From positions 1 to 40,359 of the forward strand of contig NZ_AUAF01000036.1 in the NCBI RefSeq assembly GCF_000428585.1: a stretch of DNA of 40,359 bases, given 5' to 3'. Position numbers and translations under genes: made by a program. The notes beneath the pieces were generated by a model. That model was not told where the DNA came from. It did not search any database and saw only the letters and a program-made list of their open reading frames with translations. The stretch is from Zooshikella ganghwensis DSM 15267 (lineage in GTDB: Bacteria > Pseudomonadota > Gammaproteobacteria > Pseudomonadales > Zooshikellaceae). This document shows, piece by piece, positions 17,707-25,594 of this stretch (position 1 is the stretch's first letter; every line of letters begins with the position of its first letter).

Positions 17707-18203
17707 TCTAAATCCTTGCCCATTATGCTTAAAAGAAAATGGCGCTTCACAAAAAAGCTGCTAAGTAGAAAATATTACCAGTATTAATTAACAAGGTTAA
17801 GCATATACCCTTCACGAATCATTTTTATGTGCGCTATCCATAGCGCTCACCCTAACGAGCCAGCGAAGCTGTTCTAATGTGTTCCCGACACATTAGTAGG
17901 GTTTGTTGTCAGCGCTCTTCACCCCAGTCACTTATTAATATAACCGCCCAACAGCGCTGTTATATCAATTAAAGTGGCTACCGCAAGTTTCACAGTAGTA
18001 AACTTGCCCAGGGGCTTCATCGCTTGACGGCCGCCCCTAAAAACCCTTCGTTTTGGGTATAGAGCCTGGTTCCTTGTTAAGTAAAGCAGGTAAAACGTAA
18101 ATGTTAAAAAAAGGAAACTTAGTTTTAGATAGAAACATAAGCTATTCTTGTAGTATATATACCCACAGCGAAGGGGCTATATGCTTTGTAAGGAGATAAT
18201 TAG
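17707..18203. other. Divergent intergenic region between MscS operon and Cas2-like gene
   Basis: 497 bases with no open frame I would call. Most of it is the TIR-bounded hairpin-rich element at 17804-18061. Downstream, TATATACCCACAGCGAAGG near 18153-18173 repeats the TATACCC end motif and the ACAGCGAAG core seen at 6240. A good AAGGAG ribosome site precedes the gene at 18204. Confidence 0.6.
17804..18061. repeat. 258-bp structured element with terminal inverted repeats
   Basis: The ends TATACCCTTCACGAA (17804-17818) and TTCGTTTTGGGTATA (18047-18061) are inverted copies with mismatches only in three central bases. Four perfect internal hairpins follow in order: GCGCTAT/ATAGCGC (17831-17846), CTAATGTG/CACATTAG (17874-17896), ATATAAC/GTTATAT (17938-17965) and GCAAGTTT/AAACTTGC (17983-18007). 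No coding capacity is seen. It could be a MITE-like non-autonomous mobile element or a repeat-derived RNA. Confidence 0.65.
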
Positions 18204-18491
18204 ATGGCCATCTACTACATTGCTTATGAGTTACATGAGGGAGAGCTAGATGATTACTGTTCTATGGATGAAGTTTTACAAAAACTAGGTGCAAAAAAAA
18301 AAATGCCATTTATGTGGTTTGTCCAGCTCCCTGGTTCACAAGTTAAAATATTTGAAATGATTAAGAAATACTTACCTGATCCAGAGCATGATAAACTACT
18401 TGTTATTAAGCCTAGAGAAGTCTGTAAAACAAAAACACTCAGCTTTATTCCTGGTACAAAAGCCTTAGCTGTAGAGACACCAGTGACTTAA
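18204..18491 (+). CDS. Small Cas2-like / SinR-family protein
   Basis: 95 aa, cytosolic. The pattern (YYIAYEL, LQKLGA, MWFVQLPGS, I-x-x-MIKKYL, DKLLVIK) matches the ferredoxin-like small proteins annotated as SinR-family or Cas2-like: beta strand, helix, beta strand ending in W-V, helix, then a D-x-LLVI strand. The acidic residue after the first strand is Glu rather than the Cas2 Asp. No CRISPR array or cas genes occur here, so an adaptation role is unlikely. The assignment comes from pattern memory. An AAGGAG ribosome site supports the start, and the gene is monocistronic. Confidence 0.5.
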   Translation: MAIYYIAYELHEGELDDYCSMDEVLQKLGAKKKMPFMWFVQLPGSQVKIFEMIKKYLPDPEHDKLLVIKPREVCKTKTLSFIPGTKALAVETPVT

Positions 18492-18580
18492 AAAACTGTA
18501 AAAGTCATTGTTAGATAGTATACGCCGAATAAGCATATACAGGCTTTCTACTTTTGGCTATTTTTTTCTATAGCCCGAGG

Positions 18581-19417
18581 TTAGCTAAATGCTTCGACAA
18601 AATCCTCCAACTGGATTTCTAACTCTGCTAAATAAACATCTTTGATACCGAGCAGCTTTACTTCTGGCAGAGCCGCCAAAACTAACTCAGGTTGGGTGTT
18701 TACTCCGACACCTGCTTTAGCGCAGGCATAATCAACCAGCCTAGTGATAATGAGTAAAATATTTTTTTGGTCAAAGTGTTCTTGATGATGATCACGGCTT
18801 ATTTGACAAAATAGAGGGGGTAACTCCCAAGACTCCATTACTTGTGAGCCGTATTGAGTGTGTAAGGTATTAATAAGCTCTATAATAACAGACTCAGTTA
18901 ACTGAATAGCGTCATTTTCTTGAAAAATTTCGTCGAGCACTTTGAGTATCACTAAGCTGCCAAGATCATGGAGTAAACCAATCAGAAAGGCCTGGTCTTT
19001 TATTTTTTTATAACCTGATTTTATAGCTACCCACTGGGACCCACCTGCAGAAGCGGATGCATTTTGCCATAACTTCAGCATGATTTTATTTAAGATGGGA
19101 TGTTTGGCTTTAAATATTTGTTTTTGCGAGGTAACCATAACAATGTTTAAAACTTGCTCAGTACCAAGTCGGACTAAAGCTTGCTGTATGCTTTCTAACT
19201 TGGTTAAACCAGAAAACATTGCTGAATTAGCAACACGTAACACTTCACTGGCCAGCGCGGGGTCCTTTAAAATGAGCTTTTCTACCTGTGCCATGTTGCT
19301 ATTACTGGCGATGGTTTTTTGTAGTTTAATGGCAACTCGATTAAAAACAGGCAGTTTGAAATGTTGATCTCTTGCGCGTTTTTCAATTTCTTCAGGTATA
19401 GATTGAAAGCCCGCCAT
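18581..19417 (-). CDS. HDOD-domain signalling protein
   Basis: 278 aa, cytosolic. An HDOD domain covers about residues 15-215: LPVFNRVAIKLQ, DPALASEVLRVANSAMF, IQQALVRLGTEQVLNIV, and AFLIGLLHDLGSLVIL, which holds an HD-like pair. HDOD proteins are non-enzymatic relatives of HD-GYP phosphodiesterases and act as scaffolds in motility, biofilm and nucleotide signalling. The last 60 residues are unassigned. It follows the GspE-like ATPase gene on the same strand after 43 bases, so the two are probably one transcript. Confidence 0.87.
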   Translation of the reverse strand: MAGFQSIPEEIEKRARDQHFKLPVFNRVAIKLQKTIASNSNMAQVEKLILKDPALASEVLRVANSAMFSGLTKLESIQQALVRLGTEQVLNIVMVTSQKQIFKAKHPILNKIMLKLWQNASASAGGSQWVAIKSGYKKIKDQAFLIGLLHDLGSLVILKVLDEIFQENDAIQLTESVIIELINTLHTQYGSQVMESWELPPLFCQISRDHHQEHFDQKNILLIITRLVDYACAKAGVGVNTQPELVLAALPEVKLLGIKDVYLAELEIQLEDFVEAFS

Positions 19418-19460
19418 GTTAAACTAATATCCTTATAAAATAACTTTCACAAAAAACTAT

Positions 19461-21347
19461 TCACAATAGGTAGCTTCGTCCTAGACGTTTTATTTCCTGT
19501 AAAGGACGAGGTTTTTCTACATGAGGCAACATTCTTTGAACCTCTAATAGTGTAGTCAAGCCAAGCGAGGCTTTGTCAATACCATCTTCTTGTAATGTAA
19601 TTAATCCCGATGTCTCAATACTAATTCGTCGTATTTCAAATGAAGGGCGATTGGAGAGTATGGCATCTTTTACTCGCTCATTGAGTACCAGTAATTCATA
19701 AACGCCAATTCGACCGTGATAACCTGTATAAGCACATTGTTCACAGCCTTTACCTATTTGAAAATTTTCATTTTGAAGATCGCTGGACTGTAAGTTGAAT
19801 CGTAACAGTTCGAGGGGTTTTGGCTGATAGGGTTGAGCACACTGTAAACAAACTCGCCTTAATAAACGTTGTGCTAATACAGAAATAATGGTTGAGCTAA
19901 TAAGAAAAGACTCTATATTCATGTTCATGAGTCTTAATAAACCACCGATGGTATCTTCTGTGTGAAATGTGGTGAGAACCTTATGACCTGTTAGTGCCGC
20001 TTGAATAGCCGCTTCTGCAGAGAGATTGTCTCTGATTTCACCTAACACAATGACATCAGGATCTTGCCGTACCATGTGTCTCAGTGTTTCTTCGAAAGTT
20101 AAACCAATCTTCGGGTTGAGAGAGCACTGTGTAATACCATCAATCACATATTCTACCGGCTCTTCGGCAGTAATGATGCTGACTTCATTATTATTCAAGT
20201 AATCTACACAACTGTATAATGTGGTCGTTTTTCCTGACCCAGTTGGGCCTGTTATTAAGACGACACCCGTTGGTATATCAAGTGCATCCTGCTTGAATCT
20301 TTCTAAAACGGCAGGTGCCATCGTTGTTTCGTTGATATTTAGAAAAAGCGCTTTTCGTTTAAGTATTCTTAAACAAACCTTTTCACCATAAATTGAAATA
20401 TAAAACGAACAACGGATATCGATCACTGCACCACTTGAAGGATCTTTAAACTCAAACTTACCATCTTGGTGACGCCGGCGTTCAGCGATATCTGCTTGGC
20501 TAAGCACTTTAAGGCGCCCTATCAGGCATGGGCCTTTTGCTTTATCAAATTGCTTGAAGGGAAATAATACGCCATCTCGCCGAAACCTAACCCTGACCTT
20601 ATCGTGTAATGTTTCGATATGAATATCACTGGCATCCAGCTGTATGGCAGAATACAATATCTCTTCTACTTGATTAATGATAATTTTTTCTTCTGATAGT
20701 TCTTTAGTATTACCTGTGTTTATTTTCTTGTAATAGTTAAACTTATTAATTGCTTCTGTTAATGCTTCCTGACAACAGATGACAGGCATGACTTTACAAT
20801 GAAAGTTACTGCTAACAACATGTAGCATTTTTTTATCACGGGGGTCTAAGCAGGCAATAAATACAATGTTTTTATCTGATTTTATGGGTATGAATTTATA
20901 ATCTTCACAGAGTTTAGGGGGAATATCATTAAGCAGTGATTTATCAATTTTATTAAAATCTGGATCAAGGTAATGAAATCCAAGTTGAGAGGAAAGCACT
21001 TGAATAAGACGTTTTTCTTTTATGTAATGCTGTTCAATCAGAATTTTGCCAAGTTTTTTGCGAACGCTCAGGCTTTTCTGAATACGTAAGGCATTTTCCA
21101 GTTGTATTGACGTTATATCACCCAGTTCAACTAATAAATCGCCGAGTCGAACTTCTAGGTTCATTTGGCGTAATGCATTATTAAGCTGCTCTTCAGTAAA
21201 GTACTCTAAAGACAGCATGATATTTAATAGCGTTTTATGCTCTGCAAGTTTACTGCGAACACGGTTTGCATGCAGAAACTGTTTTTCATTAATCAGTCCC
21301 GCTTTAATAAGTAGCTGGCTAATGGTCGTGCCCGTGTCCAGATTCAT
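19461..21347 (-). CDS. GspE/PilB-type secretion ATPase with extended N-terminus
   Basis: 628 aa, longer than the usual 500-570. The N-terminus (~1-130) holds about three repeats of a ~35-residue helical module (LGDLLVELGDITSIQLENALRIQ and similar), then a T2SSE_N-like region (FHYLDPDFNKIDKSLLNDIPPKLC). The catalytic core has Walker A GPTGSGKTTTLYS (~366), Walker B DPDVIVLGEIRD (~430-440), and a zinc-type four-Cys motif (CLQCAQPY ... CEQCAYTGYHGR). It powers pilus or pseudopilus assembly. No other T2SS or T4P genes are present, and its only partner is an HDOD protein, so it may be an orphan ATPase used for motility or signalling (inference). Confidence 0.9.
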   Translation of the reverse strand: MNLDTGTTISQLLIKAGLINEKQFLHANRVRSKLAEHKTLLNIMLSLEYFTEEQLNNALRQMNLEVRLGDLLVELGDITSIQLENALRIQKSLSVRKKLGKILIEQHYIKEKRLIQVLSSQLGFHYLDPDFNKIDKSLLNDIPPKLCEDYKFIPIKSDKNIVFIACLDPRDKKMLHVVSSNFHCKVMPVICCQEALTEAINKFNYYKKINTGNTKELSEEKIIINQVEEILYSAIQLDASDIHIETLHDKVRVRFRRDGVLFPFKQFDKAKGPCLIGRLKVLSQADIAERRRHQDGKFEFKDPSSGAVIDIRCSFYISIYGEKVCLRILKRKALFLNINETTMAPAVLERFKQDALDIPTGVVLITGPTGSGKTTTLYSCVDYLNNNEVSIITAEEPVEYVIDGITQCSLNPKIGLTFEETLRHMVRQDPDVIVLGEIRDNLSAEAAIQAALTGHKVLTTFHTEDTIGGLLRLMNMNIESFLISSTIISVLAQRLLRRVCLQCAQPYQPKPLELLRFNLQSSDLQNENFQIGKGCEQCAYTGYHGRIGVYELLVLNERVKDAILSNRPSFEIRRISIETSGLITLQEDGIDKASLGLTTLLEVQRMLPHVEKPRPLQEIKRLGRSYLL

Positions 21348-21490
21348 TCCATTGACTCTTATTCGCCACTTGCAATAGGCCCTAGTGTTAAGCGATTTTA
21401 TTTAGCGGACAATTTTTATGTATCAGGTTGTTATTTATATGCTGTAAAAAACGTTTTAGTGTCTATCGATATTTTTTAATCGGTTTGAGT

Positions 21491-22654
21491 CTAGTTTTTG
21501 TAAGGGTCCGCAGCATCACGCAAGCCATCACCAAAAAAGTTAAAGGCCAAGATAACGATAATAACAGGTAAAACCGGCATCAGTAGCCAAGGATAAATCG
21601 CTACCACATTAATATTTTGAGCTTCACTTAATAAAACGCCCCAGCTGGTAATCGGCGGTCGCAAGCCCAACCCTAAAAATGACAGTGCGGTTTCACCTAA
21701 AATCATCGCGGGTATGGATAAAGTAGCTGAGGCAATTAAATGACTGGTAAAAGAAGGCAGTAAATGCCAACGAATAATACGACGCGTGCTGGCACCCATC
21801 AGTTGTGCAGCCATGGTGTAATCTTCTTCTCGCAAAGACAAAAATTTAGAGCGTACCGCTCGGGCTAGTCCTGTCCAGTCCATCAAAGCCAAAATAATGG
21901 TGATGCCAAAAAACACCCAAATAGGACTCCATGTGACAGGGATAATCGCGGAAAGGGACATCCAAAGCGGCAGCTCCGGAAAAGAGCGAATCATTTCGAT
22001 AACCCGTTGTACGACATTATCGACCCAGCCGCCGTAATAACCCGCTAAACTGCCAAAAATAATGCCGAGTACAATACTGATCGTAATACCGACCAAGCCG
22101 ATGGTGGTGGATATTCGTGCACCATAGATTATGCGAGAGAGCATATCTCGTCCCAGCCGGTCTGTGCCAAGTAAGAATAAGGTGCTACCTGGCGCGGGAC
22201 ACACAAGATGTACATTGCTGGTAAACAGCCCCCAAAATTCATATTCATCCCCCCGACAGAAAAAGCGCAGTGGGTAAACCTGGCTTGTGTCTTCATGGTA
22301 AATACGCTGAAGCACTTCCATATCTAACGTGTTGTACCAGCGGTAGACAAAGGGACCAATAAACTCTCCTTCATGAAACCAGTGCACAGGTTGTGGCGGT
22401 GAGTATATGTGGTCAGTATTCCGGGTATGCAGGTTATAGGGGGCTAAAAACTCGCAAATTAAGATAGAAATGTACAATAAAACGATAAACACCCCACTCC
22501 AGTACGCCAGTTTATGCTGCTTGAATTTCCACCAGATCAGTTGCCACTGTGATGCCAGCAAAAACTTTTCCTGGGCTTTGGTTACTTGTTCCAGAGCGTT
22601 AGGGTCGTAGGGCTCAATAGAGATATAGTGGGGGTTTGCAGGATTACGATTCAT
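21491..22654 (-). CDS. Peptide-type ABC transporter permease (OppC/DppC-like)
   Basis: 387 aa inner-membrane permease. An N-terminal cytosolic stretch and first helix (~50-68) are followed by an unusually long periplasmic insert (~75-170), then the BPD_transp_1 domain with about five helices. The EAA loop is seen as MAAQLMGASTRRIIRWHLLPS. GTDRLGRDMLSRIIYGARIS is typical of OppC. It pairs with the preceding permease, whose stop overlaps this start by 4 bases (ATGA). The long insert before the GTDRLGRD motif resembles YejE-type permeases. It ends the four-gene importer operon. Confidence 0.92.
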   Translation of the reverse strand: MNRNPANPHYISIEPYDPNALEQVTKAQEKFLLASQWQLIWWKFKQHKLAYWSGVFIVLLYISILICEFLAPYNLHTRNTDHIYSPPQPVHWFHEGEFIGPFVYRWYNTLDMEVLQRIYHEDTSQVYPLRFFCRGDEYEFWGLFTSNVHLVCPAPGSTLFLLGTDRLGRDMLSRIIYGARISTTIGLVGITISIVLGIIFGSLAGYYGGWVDNVVQRVIEMIRSFPELPLWMSLSAIIPVTWSPIWVFFGITIILALMDWTGLARAVRSKFLSLREEDYTMAAQLMGASTRRIIRWHLLPSFTSHLIASATLSIPAMILGETALSFLGLGLRPPITSWGVLLSEAQNINVVAIYPWLLMPVLPVIIVILAFNFFGDGLRDAADPYKN

Positions 22655-23649
22655 CGTGTAGCCCCCTCCCCTAACCGAATCCGTGGATCGAGTACTGCTA
22701 ATAGTAAATCAGAGATCAGTACACCAATGACGGTTAGCAGCGCTAAAAACATCAGGAATGACCCTGCTAAATACATATCCTGGCTTTGTAGCGCACTTAA
22801 TAACATGGGACCGGTGGTCGGCAGCGATAAAACCAGTGCGACAACTTCTGCACCTGAAATAATACTGGGTAACATATTACCGATATCGGCAATAAAAAAG
22901 TTGAGTGATACACGAAACGGGTATTTTAATAGCAGTCTGGTTTCTCCAAGCCCTTTGGCACGTCCAGTCACAACATACGGTTTGTTTAACTCGTCAAGAA
23001 GGTTAGCGCGTATCCGGCGAATCATACCCGCGGTTCCTGAGGTACCGATGACAATAACCGGGATCCAAAGGTGCTCTAATACAGAAACAAACTTATCCCA
23101 ACTCCAAGGCTGATTAATGTATTGGGCATCCATTAACCCACCAATGGACGTACCGAAATAGACATTGGCCAGATAAAGTAATACCAGCGCTAACAGGAAG
23201 TTAGGTGTAGCCAGACCAATAAAGCCAATCAGGGTTAAACCGTAGTCTCCCCAGCTATACTGGTGGGTTGCCGAGTATAAGCCAATTGGAAAAGCAATTA
23301 TCCAGGTGAAGATGATGGTCACCGTTGACACCAGAATGGTCAGATACATTCGGTCTCCAACCACCTCTGTTACAGGCATGTTGTACTCAAAGGAATAACC
23401 AAGGTCACCCTTAAGAAAGCCTGTAATCCAAGTGAAGTATTGCTCAGGCATGGACTTATCTAGCCCATATTCCTCGCGCAGAAAGGCTATTTTCTGCTTA
23501 TCAACAGACTCCCCCTGGCTTTGCAGTTCGGCAATATAGCTCTCCAGGTAGTCACCTGGGGGTAGCTGTATGATAGTAAACACGACAATACTGATAATTA
23601 TTAACGTTGGAATCATCAATATCAGTCGGCGAATAACATATGCCCACAC
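22651..23649 (-). CDS. Peptide-type ABC transporter permease (OppB/DppB-like)
   Basis: 332 aa inner-membrane permease. The start MWAYVIRRLILMIPTLIIISIVVFTII is the standard OppB first helix. A periplasmic segment with PGDYLESY and EEYGLDKSMPEQYF follows, then five further helices and the EAA loop (PYVVTGRAKGLGETRLLLKYPFR). It forms the heterodimeric pore with the next gene product and begins 54 bases after the binding-protein stop. Confidence 0.93.
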   Translation of the reverse strand: MWAYVIRRLILMIPTLIIISIVVFTIIQLPPGDYLESYIAELQSQGESVDKQKIAFLREEYGLDKSMPEQYFTWITGFLKGDLGYSFEYNMPVTEVVGDRMYLTILVSTVTIIFTWIIAFPIGLYSATHQYSWGDYGLTLIGFIGLATPNFLLALVLLYLANVYFGTSIGGLMDAQYINQPWSWDKFVSVLEHLWIPVIVIGTSGTAGMIRRIRANLLDELNKPYVVTGRAKGLGETRLLLKYPFRVSLNFFIADIGNMLPSIISGAEVVALVLSLPTTGPMLLSALQSQDMYLAGSFLMFLALLTVIGVLISDLLLAVLDPRIRLGEGATR

Positions 23650-23703
23650 GGTTTTGGCCTCTTTGTTAAATTAACCTACCGTTGCTTTCAATTTGATAAG
23701 CAT

Positions 23704-25593
23704 TTATTCCTGCTCATCGTTAATCCAAAACGTATCCGGACGAAATACACCAAAGTAGGCGCCTGGCTCCCAGCTATACCAAGCTTCCTTTGGTACATTG
23801 ATTAAGCGGTTGCTGACCACAACGGGTTGTAATACGCCCGTTACGGTGCCTATGGTGTAGACCTGATCAGCGTATGTCTTCAAGATAGTCTGCCAGATGG
23901 AGGTACGTTGTTTGCGACCATCAGCATTAACCCATGCTTTATGTAATTCGGCGAGCTCCAGTAATTTAGGTAAGTCGGGTGGATTACCTTGACCCGTTTC
24001 GTAATATTTACCCCACTGCGACCACTGATACTGCTCCTGCATACTTGGACAAAGCTCGCGAGGTGTCATCTGAGGGGTGGGGAGTGCATTATCAAGCCCT
24101 TCCCACACGGACATTAGTGCCTCACCAGAAAATATCCGATTACGAAATACTTCCCGCTGTGACGGTCGAGAGTGTAATTTAATACCAATGGCCTGCCAGT
24201 GATCATTGATCAGCTCAAGCACATCGGTCTGCTCCGTTGATTCCCCCGCTGTGTGCACCACAATTTCCATTGGGCGCCCGTCTGGAAGTAGCCGAATACC
24301 ATTGTCATTCCGTGCGGTAAGTGCCATGTCATTTAATAGCTGATTGGCGAGTTTGGGGTCGTACTGGGTCCAGGCTGAACTTAGTTCTGGGCTGTATAAG
24401 GGGCTGCTAGGCAAGATGGTATTACCACTCTCTAAAGCAAGTCCGTAATATACTACCTGGTTAATTTCATGGCGGTTAATGCCTACTGAAAGTGCGCGTC
24501 GAAAGCGAACATCCTGCATGATTTTCCGCCAGACGGGGTCATTGGCATTTAGGTTGGGATAGATAGCAACTTGTGAGCCTCGGGCATTTTTCCAAAAGCG
24601 AACTTGATAGTTACCTTGCTTTTCGCCCGCTTTTAAAAAAGTGTAATTATCCAGGCGTAAATAACGCCCTTGTATGTCACTGTCCCCCGCCCTGGTTTTG
24701 GCAGGGATTAAGCCACTGCTGACAATGTTAATGATGACTTTATCAATATAGGGTAGCTGCTGACCTTTCTCATCAATACGATGATAGTAAGGATTACGCT
24801 CAAATATAAAACGGTCAGACGGCCCCTTGGTTTTGATCACCCAAGGCTGTAAAGAGGGTAATTTGGGGTTTTGCTGTTTATACAGGTTACTTCGTTTATG
24901 GTGCAATCCTTGCCAGTTTCGTTTACCTGCTTTTTCAACGAGCAAGTCCAGCGTTTCTTTTTGGGTATATTGGGGGTGGAACTGTTTGAGATAGTGGGCT
25001 GGCATATAGATAAATAAGGGGCTGGGAGCTGCCAAGGCGGTTAAAAACTTAGGGTTAGGATCTTCCCATTCGTAGCGTACGGTGTACTTATCAATCACAG
25101 AAAACTTAGGCGGCTTATCATTGACCATCAGCTGGATGGGGGGGCCAAAAGGTGATAGCTCTTTATTGGTGGCGACATCTTCCCAGTAGTAGCGAAAATC
25201 CTCACTGGTAAACGGCGTGCCATCAGACCAGCGATGTCCTGGTCGGAGATAAAGTGTGAAAATACGGTCTTCTTTAATATTAATACCCTGCAGAATATCA
25301 GGTACAAGCTCAAAGTCCTGGTTATACGCTACTAGCCGAGCGTAACCGTAGACAGTCATCATGCGAATATCTTTACTTTTGGCCATTAAGGTTCGCAGGG
25401 TGCCTCCAGGCTTACCTTGTTTATAAGGGGCTTTAAAGGTAACGACGGCGGGAATATCCGGTAAGCGGTCATTGGCGAGCAGGCAAACACTGAACAATAA
25501 AGTGATTAAACCGGATAAAAAGGTGAGCTTGCCTGCCCAGTGCGGACAAGGTTTATTAAGACTGATATATGGAGACCAGTGATAGCTACTCAT
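23704..25593 (-). CDS. Periplasmic substrate-binding protein of the ABC importer (SBP_bac_5)
   Basis: 629 aa, longer than typical OppA (~540) and near the YejA size class. A hydrophobic segment LTFLSGLITLLFSVCLLA (~23-40) follows a 22-residue n-region and acts as signal peptide; a later start is possible but no better ribosome site was seen. SBP_bac_5 hallmarks are GGTLRTL, YARLVAYNQDFELVPDI, LRPGHRWSDGTPFTSEDFRYYW and DVRFRRALSVGINRHEINQ. It should capture peptides or peptide-like solutes in the periplasm. It starts one base after the ATPase stop, so translation is probably coupled. Confidence 0.92.
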   Translation of the reverse strand: MSSYHWSPYISLNKPCPHWAGKLTFLSGLITLLFSVCLLANDRLPDIPAVVTFKAPYKQGKPGGTLRTLMAKSKDIRMMTVYGYARLVAYNQDFELVPDILQGINIKEDRIFTLYLRPGHRWSDGTPFTSEDFRYYWEDVATNKELSPFGPPIQLMVNDKPPKFSVIDKYTVRYEWEDPNPKFLTALAAPSPLFIYMPAHYLKQFHPQYTQKETLDLLVEKAGKRNWQGLHHKRSNLYKQQNPKLPSLQPWVIKTKGPSDRFIFERNPYYHRIDEKGQQLPYIDKVIINIVSSGLIPAKTRAGDSDIQGRYLRLDNYTFLKAGEKQGNYQVRFWKNARGSQVAIYPNLNANDPVWRKIMQDVRFRRALSVGINRHEINQVVYYGLALESGNTILPSSPLYSPELSSAWTQYDPKLANQLLNDMALTARNDNGIRLLPDGRPMEIVVHTAGESTEQTDVLELINDHWQAIGIKLHSRPSQREVFRNRIFSGEALMSVWEGLDNALPTPQMTPRELCPSMQEQYQWSQWGKYYETGQGNPPDLPKLLELAELHKAWVNADGRKQRTSIWQTILKTYADQVYTIGTVTGVLQPVVVSNRLINVPKEAWYSWEPGAYFGVFRPDTFWINDEQE

Positions 25594-25594
25594 A

